Positions 33,210-46,423 are shown, counted from the stretch's first letter. The stretch is DNA of 64,000 bases from Zerene cesonia (GCF_012273895.1 NC_052117.1:7014406-7078405); one strand, 5' to 3'. Numbers and translations: made by a program. Notes: generated by a model not told the origin, from the sequence alone.

Positions 33210-35219
33210 TAGCAAACCTCTACTTAATTTCTAGTTTCTAAGCTTCCTTAATTTCTATTTTGAAGCACTACTATATTTTTATCCTGTACTTACTTTATAT
33301 AAAGCACAGTGGATACTTCATTTTGCCAGCAACTGTACAGAGCATGTATTTAGGGCCGCATTTGCGAGCACACTCGAAGTGACGAAACCAAATGACTACT
33401 TGTCGAATGGCTACAACCATTCAATGAGATCTGAGTTTACTGGCCTGTGTTTTATGCAGATACACAATTTTGGTATTATCTGTAATACTGAAAGCATTTA
33501 ACTACAATTTTAGAGGGCTAATTAAATATTAGTCTATTTGAGGATTCATTTACTTGTTATTCTGGTTATCATGATATTTTATCGAATGACAAATGACAAA
33601 CGGATGAGCTACTCAATTCGACAGTTTTTGTAGCTAAAAACTTTCACCTGGATGAACTGATTTTGAAGATATATTTTTTATTTGGAAGCTGGTGCATTTT
33701 GTGTGCATTTTCTCTATTTCTTTAGCTTTAGTTTCCTAATTATTTTTATTACGTAAAATCAAACACATAAACAAAATCAATAAATTCAACACCATTGGTG
33801 AATTTGATAAAAGTTATAATAGAGGTATTTAAGAATTGAGTCTGTTTCTAAAAATACACTGAGAAAAATTCGTTGGAAAATTCGAGAAGCGTTCGCGTAA
33901 ACAAAAAGAAGGGAACAGAAATAATATTAATAGCTCCCGTGTTAACCCAAGTAAATGGTCGATGGTATAATATACACCACTTTGTTGTTTTATGTGTCCG
34001 TTTTATGGCCTTCGTCGTCGAACTTTCGGAATGTTTTGGATTAAATGCGCTGTGTAGTTGAGCGTGTATTTTGTTATTGGATATTAACCTATTTACTTTG
34101 TTTCGAGTTAGCTTTTCAAAAGCATTGACTAAATTTCGTCAGGGAAATGAAAAGAAAAGACATTTGCGTGGGATTTACGAAATAAAAACTATACTATGTT
34201 CAAATTTCGTCCAAATAGGCAGTTTTGACGTGAAAGCGTAAATACAAATTCTATCCTTAATTTTTTTGTTTTATAACATTCAAATGATTTTTATACGACA
34301 TTTTTTTTCTATTAAATAAAATTTCTCGAATGCTTTACATTTAGAACTATATACAAGAAATATTTAATTAGAGCCGAGATAACAAAATTATAAGATATTA
34401 AAAATTATGATACATTTATTTCTATTATTGCAAATTATTTTATATGTATGTCCTATTTACAAACTTTTGGCGAAGATACATTTCAACTACTAATTTTATA
34501 AGAGTTTGTAATTAAATTCAGTTATATGCAGGAAACGAGGTTATACAGTTATACAGAGGAATCTAATAGGTACCAGACGAGGGATCACTGGTTCCAGCTA
34601 GCAACTAATGTTATTTAAATAAAAACATAAAACGTCAATTTGATTATATCAACTCATGCAGTCGAAAGTTTCTATTTGCGACCTTCCAAGTGCGAGAAAT
34701 AGATATCCCATTACCATATCCAATAAGGAAATTGAGCTCCGTTTTAACAAATAAATGGCTGTTGATACCGTTTAATGTAATCATCTCTAGAAAGTTCTTT
34801 TATAGTCGCAATGATAAGGAATTGGGGCAAAGAGATTTGGCGCGCATTCTTTTGTTCGCAGTGCAGCTGGAATACATACAAGGATTACCTTAATCAAGCT
34901 GAGATGCAATTAGTCTGGCGTGGTTTGGGTGTGTATTTTTCGAAATTACCAGAATGTTGCATGTGGTTCATTTTGAACGCTGTATTCATCAAAGCAACTG
35001 TTCGGCACAACGGTTTGCGTAGGTAGTATTGAAAAATCCTAGGTTCTAATTATCAATCGCCATCTTGTCACTAAAGAAATGGATGTGAATGAATTGATCC
35101 CATCCAAGTTTAGTTTTAATTTAAAAAATACGTAGTGTCTTCGAAATGAGTGGGTTTATTTAAAAACACATATTATATAAAATTGAACGAGAGTTTAATT
35201 TATTAAATTGACTTTAAAA
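33210..35219. other. Gene-free stretch
   Basis: A weak relative of the dispersed repeat at 35220 appears at about 33630-33700 (AACTGATTTTGAAGATAT, TGGAAGCTGGTG). Open frames at 33873 and 34690-35026 are not accepted. Confidence 0.4.
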
Positions 35220-35440
35220 CAAGGAGAATGTACTTAATTCGATTGGTCTTTTTTGTGTTCATCCAGTCCAAAGTTCTGATGTAACCGATTTTGATGATTC
35301 ATTTTTAGTTGAATGTCAACCACGATCCGTATGAATTTGGTCAATTTGGTCACGTTTTGAAAAATTTAGGACTACTTAAATTTTTTTAAATCAATTTTTC
35401 GCTTTTCATCGTCAATACAGATGCATATCTAAAACATTGT
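35220..35440 (+). mobile_element. Dispersed repeat, copy 1 (family unknown)
   Basis: CAAGGAGAATGTACTTAATTC, TGTAACCGATTTTGATGATTC and TGAATTTGGTCAATTTGG follow the same order as the sequence at 62870-63030. Similar sequence recurs widely in Lepidoptera; I cannot name the superfamily. Confidence 0.45.
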
Positions 35441-37317
35441 AATTCACTATTGTCTTAAAACCATACTGGGCATATGTGAACAGTTTTGTCATTTTAATTA
35501 ACTAAGATTCCATAGAGCTAGTTTCAATTACTTCTCTGAAGACGTTTTAATTCGGTTATTACGGCAACATATAGGCTACACCCTGAACTTCGACGGTATT
35601 TGCTCTCGAAATGCTGTGAAGTCCAATTAAGGCAATATTATTTGGGAAGCCCTCGATTGGTGTATGGACCAATATGTATATTGGTGAATAATGGAGGAGA
35701 AAATATATGAATCGGTAAAATAACAATTGATGATGGGCATAACTATAGAAAAGTAATAACTAATCCTGAATAAAATAATGATTGAGAATTGAAACATTAA
35801 ATTAATTTTGCACGATTAGAAGCAGAATACATTATTGGTATATGACTCTCACTTTCATAACATTGCTTTGTTCGATCACCAGCGATAAAGGGAATCGAAC
35901 AAAGACTCAAACGTCAAAATATACACACGGAACACTTGTTCTCTGAAGCGTTACCTAAAGCTTTACGGATCATAAAATGACCGAACATTTCCATCATACT
36001 ATCCTTTATTCCTTTTTACCCGACTCTTAATAAAAAGTGTAATGAACAAACAATTTGCGACTTTAATCTACTTTAATCTCATAAGCGCGTCGACATTAGT
36101 GTTGCATGACTCAGTTCATTGTTAAAACATTGGATTCCGTTCAGTTTTTCGGCCTTTAGGAATGGATTGTTTTGCTGGACGGGTCGTCTGAAAGAGCAAT
36201 CTATTCAATCCGGGACCGAAATTTCACCAACCCTTTTAACGTGAAAGTAATTTAAATAATAGTTCCCACAGCATTAGTACCTATACTAAGCCCGCCCGTA
36301 ATTTATCGCTTGATCCATATTTTATTGTTGGGGTTAAGTCGTACGGAAGTAAGGGCTAGGTCACGGCTCCGACACACATGACCGAAACTTTAATCACGTT
36401 AATTAATTTCCGGGCTTAGATGGGCTTTCCGCTTCGAGATAACATTCGTTTTCCCTTTATTAGTTAAGAGGTTAATTAAATTATGGGATATCTGTTATAG
36501 CTGATTGGGAAAAAGTTTCGAGTGGGCTTCTGTAGAGCAGTATGGAAGTTTATTTCGAACGTGTGATTAAGTGGTATTTTAATGGGGAATTATTGATCAT
36601 TGAAGTAAGCGTTTGTAGTAACATTAAATCCTTGCTAATATTGTGGTGTAAAGAGAATGTAAATTATTTAAAAATATAAAACGTGCGAAAAAAAAACCAA
36701 ATCGTGTTTGTTTATCTTAGTATCATTTCACAACTGGAATGAGTTAGAAGGCTAGAGAGTCACATAGGATGCTCTGGGGATCATCGGGGCTTAACGTCTC
36801 ATTCCTATGGAAATTTCCTTTAATACACTTCACATTAGTAAGGCTCAATGTCAAACATTACATTGTAATAGAAATAGGGCTATTGACGTTCACATCATAG
36901 CAACGGTTTAATTGTGTGTTGTTGGACTCGAGTAATAAACCATGCTAATTTAACACTATTCCAAGTATGAGAATTATACACTAAATTGACATCCTATAGT
37001 AGTTGCGGCTACTCTTGATATAAAAAAGAGCTTTATAACGCAACTTGTTCGACATCATTAAAAGCTGTCGTCGGTTTTACTAGAGCAGCAATTACTGTCT
37101 ATCAGCGTACCTCTGATTATTTGAAAATTGAATCAGTTTTTATTCCAGCTTAAAATTGACACTTTCTAGAAAATGGCTTAGTTTGTCTGTGGATGAATAA
37201 TCCTCAAATGTCAAGAAAGGGTTCGGTCAGCGGAATTATCGAAATGCCTTAGTATTCGATGGATTATATATTAACGAAGCATTAGAATTGATTCTTCAGC
37301 TTTTTTTAATATAAAAT
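35441..37317. other. Non-repetitive stretch, possible regulatory DNA
   Basis: Between about 36000 and 36480 the sequence is balanced in composition and free of recognised repeats or coding frames (for example TTCGGCCTTTAGGAATGG, TAAGTCGTACGGAAGTAAGG, TTAATTAATTTCCGGGC). Conserved non-coding DNA is possible but unproven. Confidence 0.3.
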
Positions 37318-37470
37318 CGCGGACAACCGAGCATGTGGTTCACTTGATGAGGCAATCAGCACCGCTTATGTACATTCACAAAACTATGAGATTTTTGAGG
37401 CTGTTATGGCTAAATTGCCCATAGTTTCAACCCTGACAATCCCAATTGCTGCTGTTTTTTCAAGTGGGGA
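37318..37470 (-). mobile_element. Diverged retroelement 3' end (SINE-A/LINE related)
   Basis: GGACAACCGAGCATGTGGTTC then ACTTGATGAGGCAATCAGC and TTATGTACATTCACAAA follow the order of a widespread lepidopteran element end (CACCTGATGG ... CCATAAACATTCGCA). Confidence 0.4.
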
Positions 37471-38764
37471 AAGCAAGATGCTTTGCTAAGATTTACAACT
37501 TTACAAAATTTCCCTATAATTTTCCACTATTATAAAAAGATTACTAACCTAAAATGTTTGTTTTTTATTACGTGATAATGTTATGTAAATTATTATATTA
37601 CATGAAAATATTTTCCTGAACTACATTAATTTCCTTCAACATCCCAACAAACTCATATTAAATTAACTGCATTAAAGAAAAATAACATACAATTGCCCTA
37701 GAAAATATTTCAAATCGAGTGTATTCCCAACGTTTGATTGCTTCAATTTATTGCGATTTTAAAATATCGAACAAACTCGCGGACAGTCCAACAGCGATTC
37801 CAGCAAATGAATCCAAATGGAGTAATTATATCGCACACGTGTTTATAATGCCTTTTCGAACGTTTATGGGATTACCCTCTTTTTAATGGCTATCGGAATA
37901 TGAAATGTGAAATGCTTCGATTTCATAAATACGCTATAGGTATATAAGTGAAGATTATCTTGCGGCAAATTGTCTATTTTGCCAAAAATGGCTATAACTT
38001 TTTTTCAACTGTTATTTGAAATCACAGATTGAATAATACTATAATAGTTCTGGAAAAATTTTGTGTCCATGAGCAGAATCAATCTGGATCTATACATATA
38101 TAAGATATTGCTTTCATGTGCATTTTTCTACTATTATTAATTCGATTAAAATAATCAGGCCACAGGTATGATGCAAACTCATTCCTAATCCAAATTGTAC
38201 AATAGTAATTCTAGACTACAAAAACACTATAGTTCACATATTATTTTTTTCAGTGGCGTAAATGGAACCTTCATCCTATAGAGTCAAAGTTATAGTATAT
38301 AGTGTTACATGTACCAATCTTACCATAGATTTAGATATACGAATCTTACTGCCAATTTCTGATTAAAGGTGATTTTTATGACATTATTTTAACAACATAG
38401 CGAGCAATTCTGTGCTGTCATATCTTCAAACGATACGTACTCAAAGTCTACTATAATAATTACTTTCCTTCATCATAAGTATTCAAGTAAATGACGCTTT
38501 TAATGAAAATGCTATGTATAACCCGGGTTATTCAAATGTACTTCCCTGAATCCTGCCGCACTCTTCCAATTTCACTATTGCAACTAATTAAAACTTTAGT
38601 TAAATCCGACACTGCCATTATACTTTTAGAAATAGCGGGTTAACCTGGTACTGAAGAGGAAAATCAAGGGACGCATTTACACCGTAGTGTCAAATGAAAT
38701 ATTTTCATTGCATTTTTTGTATTATGAGTAATAATTTAAATTTATCACATAATATGAATTATGT
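37471..38764. other. Gene-free AT-rich stretch
   Basis: Nothing recognised. Confidence 0.4.
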
Positions 38765-39126
38765 CACATGTCGGGCACGCTTCGGCACAAGTTGGGAGAG
38801 CTCGTACCGGGAAAGTATTACTTGAACATCATAGTATTCATACCAAATCCTCACATAAAATCGGCCTGAATAGATAGAATAGTATAGAATAATACCATGC
38901 TATTGTGTTTCGTATAGTGAGTGGGGGAACCGGAAGCCCATTTCCTTATCCTTATCCTTTCGCAGTTCATTCATTCTTTGTAGTTGTGAATCCTTTCCTT
39001 ATCCCTTTCCTCTTAAAAGCGGGCAGCGCATTCGCAGAGGTAGTGCTCCGCGAATGTTCATGGGCGGTGGTGATCGCTTATCATCAGGCGAACCACCAGC
39101 TCAATTGCCCGCTTATGGCAAAATAA
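38765..39126 (+). mobile_element. SINE-A, copy 5, nearly complete
   Basis: From TGTCGGGCACGCTTCGGCAC to CCACCAGCTCAATTGCCCGC then TTATGGCAAAATAAA. An extra segment near 38821-38895 splits the head from the GTGAGTGGGGGAACCGG block. The 3' half is very close to copy 1 (GCAGCGCATTCGCAGAGG), suggesting one subfamily. Confidence 0.75.
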
Positions 39127-40042
39127 ATGAATAGCGTGGTGTGAGAAGCGTTCAACTTTTAGTTGGACGAAAACAGCGACTTAAATGTCTTCCTCCCGAG
39201 CCAATTCCATAAGGTACTTATTTAGTCTGTTGACATCCTGATAGTGAATTCCGCGGTTAGAGTAGTTGCCAGTATAATGCACGCTATCTTTCCAATGCAA
39301 GACTCATTAAGATTTGAATATTTATAACGCTTGAATGTGCGGCTTCATTCTACGGTAATGTCATTTTTAAATTCCAAGACTAAGTACGTTGGATAGTATA
39401 AATGTCGGAACGTTTTCTTGACAATTTCTTCGTTGCTTCAATTAAACTTAGGAGGTTTTAAATTATAATAACGAGTAAGAGAAAATTAGCGTTGTTCCAA
39501 ATAAGTAAAAAAAGGGAATCAATGAAATTAATATTGCAGTTATTAGGATATATATGGAAACTAAGGACATATATTTTAGTTGTTTGTATTATAGTTATAT
39601 CAGGTATATTGTATTTTTGCATATACAATGTCAATTCATCAGTTAAACTCAGTTGAATCCAGCGTTACCCTTGCATAACTTAGAACTCAACACATTCGAC
39701 TCACACCTGAGTTTAATTTGACATCGTGAAATAATTCAATGGCTGCCCTTTGACTACGTGCCATTCAGATCGCGGCATACATAACCAGGATGTCACGTAA
39801 GATGCCATGTAATTACGACAAACCGTGCTTGAAATTAATAGTTGGAAGTTACGGTGTCGATTTGCGTTGAATGTGACTTATTTGTGTGGATGTGCTTCTC
39901 ATCTAGATTAGTAATAAGATTAGTATGCGATGTATAATGTGCTAATTATCGAAAAGAGAAGTAGCAATTGATATTCTAGGGTAATAGGTATGTTAATCAG
40001 CAATGATTACTTGAATGATATTTGATTTAACATATATCAATA
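39127..40042. other. Gene-free stretch
   Basis: No feature recognised. Confidence 0.4.
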
Positions 40043-40250
40043 CTAGCTGCGCCCCGCGGTTTTATCCGCGTAAGTCCGTATCCCGTAGGAATATCGGGAT
40101 AAAGCTATAGTGTTGCCTATATGTTATTCCAGTTGTCCAGCTATCTACGTACCAAATTTCATTGTAATCGGTTTTGTAGTTTTTCCGTGAAAGAGAAACA
40201 AACACCCTGACATCCTTGCAAACTTTCGCATTTATAATATTAATTAGGAT
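40043..40250 (-). mobile_element. Lep1-like Helitron (H1), copy 8
   Basis: Starts CTAGCTGCGCCCCGCGG and ends TATAATATTAATTAGGA. The stem CGCGG/CCGCG is intact although the loop differs from the other copies. Confidence 0.9.
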
Positions 40251-40286
40251 TCTGATAGCATTCTAATTGTAAAGTTCTAATAATTA
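40250..40286. repeat. Left copy of the 37-bp direct repeat
   Basis: Identical to 40629-40665. Its first base is also the last base of the adjacent Helitron, so the repeat begins exactly at the Helitron border. Confidence 0.9.
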
Positions 40287-40628
40287 TTTCTCTATGTCAT
40301 AGTCGGCAATGGAGCTGGTGGGTCGCCTGATGGTAAGCGCTACTTGTGTCCATGAACATTTGGAGAGGCATAAGGTCAAATCCAGGCCTTATGCCTTTAT
40401 AAATGGATTGTCAACTTCAAGCTGGATGCGATTAAGATAGGATTGACGAGAAGAATAAGGAAAAGGACTGGGAAGGACAAGGAAAAGGATATGGGCCTCC
40501 GGCTCCCCCACTCGCCGAACGAAACACAGCAGTATGCTATTTCGCGCCGGTCTTGTGTGGTACTTCCCCGGTGCGAGCTGGCCCAATTCGTGCCGAAGAC
40601 GACTACCACATATAAAACTTATATCAAT
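40287..40628 (-). mobile_element. SINE-A, copy 6, flanked by an exact 37-bp direct repeat
   Basis: Nearly full-length reversed copy (CATAGTCGGCAATGGAGC to GCCCAATTCGTGCCGAAGAC). The flanks 40250-40286 and 40629-40665 are identical over 37 bp and are read as a target-site duplication. No long poly(T) is left at the tail side. Confidence 0.85.
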
Positions 40629-40665
40629 ATTCTGATAGCATTCTAATTGTAAAGTTCTAATAATT
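40629..40665. repeat. Right copy of the 37-bp direct repeat
   Basis: Identical to 40250-40286; identity stops on both sides. Confidence 0.9.
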
Positions 40666-41404
40666 CTTGATAATAAATAATGGTTGCTGCATAATTGAGA
40701 TCATTGTGTTGCTAAAAGAAGTACCTATCGTGATACTATTTGTTTGTGACTTCGCGAGTTGATATTTCCATTAAAATAATGTCTCAAGCATTTCTGAGAA
40801 AACCAAATTTGTTCAAACTTTAATAAATCGTGTAAGTAATCTGTTTTTGTTATTACATACCAGAGACAAATTTCTAAGATAATTTATTTATAATTCACAA
40901 GACGTAATCTGTAAAAACTAGGCTGAAATATCAACAGGGCAATAAAAGCATTTCGTGGAAATGGATAATTCATCACATACCATTGCTGTAATTAAAAGTG
41001 TTTCAGTACGAAGAAAGCTAAAATTTCTCAAGAGTCCACTCATTTACAATTACAAGGAACGTACAGCGCTAACATTAGTTCAATTCCCATATAGCTCGTT
41101 ATACCCACCTACCAGGTATGCGGTCACGTGCGCGGCTAACATCATAAGTTGGGTAATTTGCATACGAACTTGTCAGGGATACCAGGCCATCACATACACC
41201 TGTCAGGCCGCTCGAAAATTAGCTAATTATAAAGTGCATTTCCAACATAACGCACGAGTCTTTGGGTTGGAGCTGATCTATTGTGATTGATTTTAGTAAA
41301 TGAATCTGTTAACAATCATTCTTGGTATAAATATATTTAAAATATATATGTAATGTACAACTTTCCCGTCGATAAAGCATTCTATATTCCTTCCTTCTTA
41401 AAAA
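40666..41404. other. Gene-free stretch with a 111-codon open frame of doubtful meaning
   Basis: The plus-strand frame 40955-41290 begins with ATG and is moderately balanced, but it has no signal peptide, domain or splice support. The patch CACGTGCGCGGC at about 41125 is a local GC peak. Confidence 0.3.
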
Positions 41405-41560
41405 GCTGCCAATTTTTTTTATGTGAGCAACTGAGTTGCTGGTTCGCCTGATGGTAAGCGACCATCATCGGCCATAAATATTTGCAATTTCTAATTACCC
41501 TAATACACACGAGTATTCAGAAACACCATCTCAGTTGCCTGCTATGACGTAAAAAAGGAA
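41405..41560 (-). mobile_element. SINE-A remnants in opposite orientations
   Basis: GTTGCTGGTTCGCCTGATGG (reversed 3' end) is followed about 85 bp later by ACACCATCTCAGTTGCCTGC then TATGACGTAAAAAAGG (forward 3' end), suggesting an inverted pair with the middle lost. Confidence 0.45.
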
Positions 41561-41680
41561 CCAGTGGACCAATTTCAAACATCCTATCACCGTTCTATTT
41601 GTTCGTGATTCCTGACATTTATCACAGGCGAAGCCTGGGCGGACTACTATAATCTGACTAAAAATGAAGTATTCAGTTAT
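41561..41680 (+). mobile_element. Helitron-like 3' fragment
   Basis: AGTGGACCAATTTCAAACAT and TATCACAGGCGAAGCCTGGG then CGGACTACTA match the 3' half of the H2-type elements. Confidence 0.4.
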
Positions 41681-44600
41681 TATTCAGTTGCTTCATTTCT
41701 AGTCAGACTTTTTGTTACTTATTACTTATTGTGATAATCGAAATTGTACACAGATAGACATAATATTTCATCGCAAATCCAAATCTTTTCTCACATTTTA
41801 ATAATATAATATGGATGTATAATTGAATTATTATACGCTGAAAGTTATATATCTCTATAAAGAATTTCTTATAAAGAATCTGGGTTAGGCGAATCAATAA
41901 CGAAATATTATCCTTCTCGTACTTCATACAACGGCGTGAATAAATACAATTTGCAATTTAAATTATTGAAACAGCTTTTTTCCTCTAGTATAATTAGCTT
42001 CGGTTGAAGCGGTTAAAACCCGTTATATCCCTCCCGTGTATAAACTTTATTTAGAACATGCATATCAGTGTTTATTTAAAGAAATAATATAAACAGGATT
42101 TTGTAGAAATGTAGGTTACATTGAATTATGCACTTGTCCCAATTCATGTGCTTTAAGCTTTTTTGTTCTCATTTAATATTAGCCCATCCATAAAATATTA
42201 TATTTTATTACCTTTATTTTTATTTATGTTACTGTGAAGGCACGGATTATGTTTAAGTCTTAAGTTACAGACGTACAGTCTACAGACTACACAACCAAGC
42301 ACTTTAATCCTCATTCTGACTGATCAATATGCTACATTAACATTTAATCTGTCTAATATTTTAACCTTACAGAAGTAAGGTCTTCAAAAATAGAGTTAGA
42401 CTCATTTGAGTGTTCCCCTCCACGGAAATCTTTAGTAAAAGGCGAAAGATTTATACGTTTTGAAGGGAAACCAGAGTGTCAAATAAGGACGCTTGTTGAC
42501 ATTATATATAAGGAGAAAACTATTGTAATAGCGTTATCTAGAAGTCTTATTTTAAAAAGAGCGACATCTAGTGGCATAATTTGTAATCTTATTGGTGTGC
42601 CAAATGTTATTATCTTCTGAATGGATAATTATTAAAAATAAAAACTTTTGCATAAAACGTTTATGTGTAATAAGAATATATTATTACTAATTACTATTTT
42701 ACTTTCCAAGAAATATGCGTGGAGAACAGTTTCTCGGAATAACTACTTAGGGAATATTTATAGAAATAAATAGTAGTATAAAAATTATGTACCGGGGAAG
42801 CACAGAGGTAACAATAGTTAAAATATTGTTTTAATCAGTTAAATAATAAATAACATTCTATAAGTTTGGGTAAATCTATTTGTATAGACAATATATTAAT
42901 TTTAAAATAACTGTACAATAAAATAACTTGGTATCAGTTGAAAACTTGATAAGCTTTTTGAATTGTACCCCAAAAGTGTATTTTAATGAGATACCTACTG
43001 TAAATATAATAAAATGTACTTATTCCATTATTTCAATATTTGCGTTCAATCTAATCCAATTAACCTCTTAGCTTAATTCTATAAATGTTATATTTAATTT
43101 CAAACGGCGTAAAAACAGACCGTTTTTTAAACGCATAACGTTTGAACTTATCCAATCTTCACTCATAAAATGTACCTTCCATTTTTTAATATAACAGCCC
43201 TCGTTGAAACGGTTAACTACAAAATTTCAGTTCACTGAGTACCTTTAGCCGCGAACTTTAATCTTATACACATATCATAAAAGTTGAGATTACCCAACGG
43301 TATAACTTAAACCATTTATTCAGATCAAAGGGCCCCATTCCAAGCAGTCCTTGCTAAGACATACCCTCCCGTTTCCGCATCGCGTCGCATCTACGCATAA
43401 TATTTTTGGGTCCGGTACCCATAGGTATTGTTTTTTTTTATTTGTATTGTTACTTCTCGATGTAACATTTTAGAGTGTTATAAAAATATTCTGTGATTTC
43501 GCATATTAATTAATATCATTAATAACTAAATTAAATAAATGTCTGATCTGTGAGAGTAAATAGTATTTTCAAAGAAGTCGTCATAATGTTTGCTAAGGTC
43601 TTAATTACAGTTTAAACTTGTCTGAAATAGTATGGGAACTTAAACAACGTTTTGATTTCATAGAAATATATAATATGAAGAATGTTAGGGATCGTTGTAA
43701 GAAATGGAAATAATAAAATATGTTATCTGGACTTATTTCTATCTAAAGAGTATATTGCCGTATTTGATCTTATAATATAATATGAGGTTATGATGATATC
43801 GCAGGATAATAATCAAAAAGATTCGTTTCCTACCAGGTTGCCTGGCCGAGATTGATGTTTAGCAATAAGGCCGCCTCTTATACGAAATATTTTTGTATAA
43901 TTCTTTGTATAAGGTTTACTTTTTATTTTTGTACAATAAAGCATTATAAAAAAATTATTTTAATGTAAACTTTTATTACAATTTACAAGTTAACACTGTT
44001 TTACGCTTTGTATGTGTTTTTTATTTAATAAAATATACCAAGAACCTCTCGAGCGTACATTTCGAATTTATATTTTTCTGAAAAATATGAAGTCTTGAAA
44101 CCAAAATGAAAAGAGTGTACGAAACAATAAATTTTTAATAAATCACACTGACGATTAAATTCGTACAGAACTTCTAAGTAAAATCGGGAGTAAAGCTAGT
44201 ATAAGATACATGGAGTGAATATTTTACGTGCATAAACTTTGACTTCCTCGAATAGTATGTAAGTTTCAAAGTGACATCAAATAGCAATAAATGCTCGTTC
44301 ACTGAAAATGTAAATTTTGGGATCAGCGATGCGATAATTCTGGAAGGTAAGATTTAATAATAATGATAATAACGTGTAGAAATTTCTATAGAAAGGGATT
44401 TTATAAAATGGCCCGTTTCTTTGATACAATATATAATATATGTTCGCTTAAGGATTATAAAATTCGTGCGTCTAGATATGCTTAGTATTTTTATTTATGA
44501 GAACAAACAATGCTTTATATAGAACGCGCTCTGAAACAATTTACCACCCGCAGTTTATTATAATAACTACGAGAACCTTTATAGATTCTATTTGTTCGTA

Positions 44601-44690
44601 AAATGCTGGAGCGAAAACACTACTTATGCAGAATAATAGCTTACGTACAGAGTGATTTTGACGGTGTATTGCATACTATTATATATAAAA
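41681..44690. other. Gene-free AT-rich stretch
   Basis: No coding exon found. Motifs GTTGAAGCGGTTAAAACCCG (about 42003) and GTTGAAACGGTTAAC (about 43204) share a core of unknown significance, and a CTCF-like site lies at 42561. Confidence 0.4.
42561..42574 (-). promoter_or_regulatory. CTCF-like core motif
   Basis: The reverse complement CCACTAGATGTCGC differs by one base from the CTCF core CCACTAGATGGCGC. Based on motif memory only. Confidence 0.25.
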
Positions 44691-44871
44691 CTAGCTGCAC
44701 GCCCCGGCTCCGCCCGGGTTGTCATTTATCGTAATTAAAATTATTTAAACTATCCTATCTCTCAAGTTGGATCGAACTGCACTTGGCGTGCGAATTTTAT
44801 TATAATCGGTTAAGTGGTTTAGGAGTCTATTGAGGACAAACATTGTTACACGAGATTTATATATATTAAGA
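44691..44871 (-). mobile_element. Helitron-like element
   Basis: CTAGCTGCACGCCCCGGCTC at the left (after an A), TATAATCGGTTAAGTGGTTT inside, and a TATTAAGA end before T. The interior is unlike H1. Confidence 0.6.
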
Positions 44872-46243
44872 TATTCAACATTAGATTAAGTAACGTTCTC
44901 CCAACCCCTAGGCGGTATTTATTGTTGATGTCACTTTATATTAATGTTTCTATATACTGGTGAAGCAATTGTTAAAATCATTTTAAATCTTACCCTAAGC
45001 GAATTCCTCTTTTTTATCAGCGTAGATGTAGATGTAGAATATACATTACTGTTATGTTACATTCTTGCTTTCCGGAAAGATTAACTGTACGAATAAACAT
45101 CGTTTAAAACGAGCGACTATTGGTAAATGCATCTTATTAACCATATTAAAGACACAGTTCACAAGAAAGAGCAAAGGATATCCTAAAATGTGCTAAAAAT
45201 ACTCGTATTTCCCCGGTAAATACCTATAGGAAAGTTCCTACATCCAGTAACGAATATAGTCTATGTGTAGTGATCACGGGCCACCGCTTCGATTATGACG
45301 TCGAATTCTCTCACTACATTTAACAATTCTTCGCGAACGCCTGAGAAGGCGCCGTTCCAATGACAAAGTTTTCGTACATTTTACCATTTGTTTGAAGGCA
45401 ATTGAAGTGAATTGTTTTAATGCTGTATATTAGTGAGAAATACTTAAACTAGGCTGGTTAGTGGGGAACTGGTATAACTTTTATTAAAACGTCAATGGAT
45501 CGATATTGGACTCGCATTTATTTATGTTATTGTAGATAATGGAGCTGATGGGTCGCCAGATAGTAAGTTACCACTTGGTTCTGCAACATTCGCGGTCAAA
45601 TATAAGATTCTGCAAATGAAAGGGCGATTAAAAGATATAGGTTTATCCCAAAAAAAGAAAAAAAAGGATGAGCATACAAAAATTGAATTGATTTTTTTTT
45701 GTATTATGTGCATTACCCTCATCAGCACTGTTGTAATTCACGAAGAAAATCAAATAAACTCCCAGCATGTTCGAAAAAAAAAAAAAACAATCAGCTCACT
45801 AGAGTATAGATACTAATCTACTAAGCCGCATTTGGCCTGCCTTCCAAATGTAGTCTCATGATGATGAAATCAAGTAAATTCTTCAAAACGCAATTATTTA
45901 ACATTTAATACCATAAAAATATTGAGCATTAGTGTAACGAGTTGCAAACTAAACTTTCTTTAAAGTAACTACTCGCTAAGTTTTGAGTAAATTCCATCTT
46001 CGAAGTCATGTTGCTTGCCAAATAATTTTGGGTCGTGTAATGAAATTTTGGTTGCATGCTTCGTTTATATATTGTATTTTTTGAACCATGTTGTTTCAAT
46101 TGTAAGTAAATTTGTATTATAACAAATATTGAACATTTTCCAATATTCAAACCGACATTAATATATACGTGAAGGTAGCTTTTTGATTCACCTTCTTTCT
46201 ATACGTTATTATAAACATAATTCTTACAGCTTTATAATTATAA
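44872..46243. other. Gene-free stretch with a SINE-A remnant
   Basis: At 45535-45650 GATAATGGAGCTGATGGGTC, GCCAGATAGTAAG and AAAGATATAGGTTTATCCC follow reversed SINE-A with deletions. A CATGATGATGAAATC at 45857 may be a tiny RTE end. Confidence 0.4.
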
Positions 46244-46423
46244 TCTAGACTAATATTATAAAGAAGAAGAATTTGATATTTCGTTTGTTTGTTTGTTTGT
46301 AATGGATAATCTCAAAAACTACCGGACCGATTTTAAAAATTCTTTCACCATTAGTAAGCTGCAACTTCGCTGAGTGACATAGGCTATAAATGTATCACGG
46401 GCGAAGACGGAACAAACTGCTAG
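46244..46423 (+). mobile_element. Helitron-like element (H2 family), complete
   Basis: TCTAGACTAATATTATAAAG at the start, CCGGACCGATTTTAAAAATTC in the middle, and GGGCGAAGACGGAACAAACT then GCTAG before T. Confidence 0.7.

Noticed and set aside
40955..41290. 111-codon plus-strand frame as a gene
   Set aside because: No recognisable motif or splice signals; kept only as a doubtful note.
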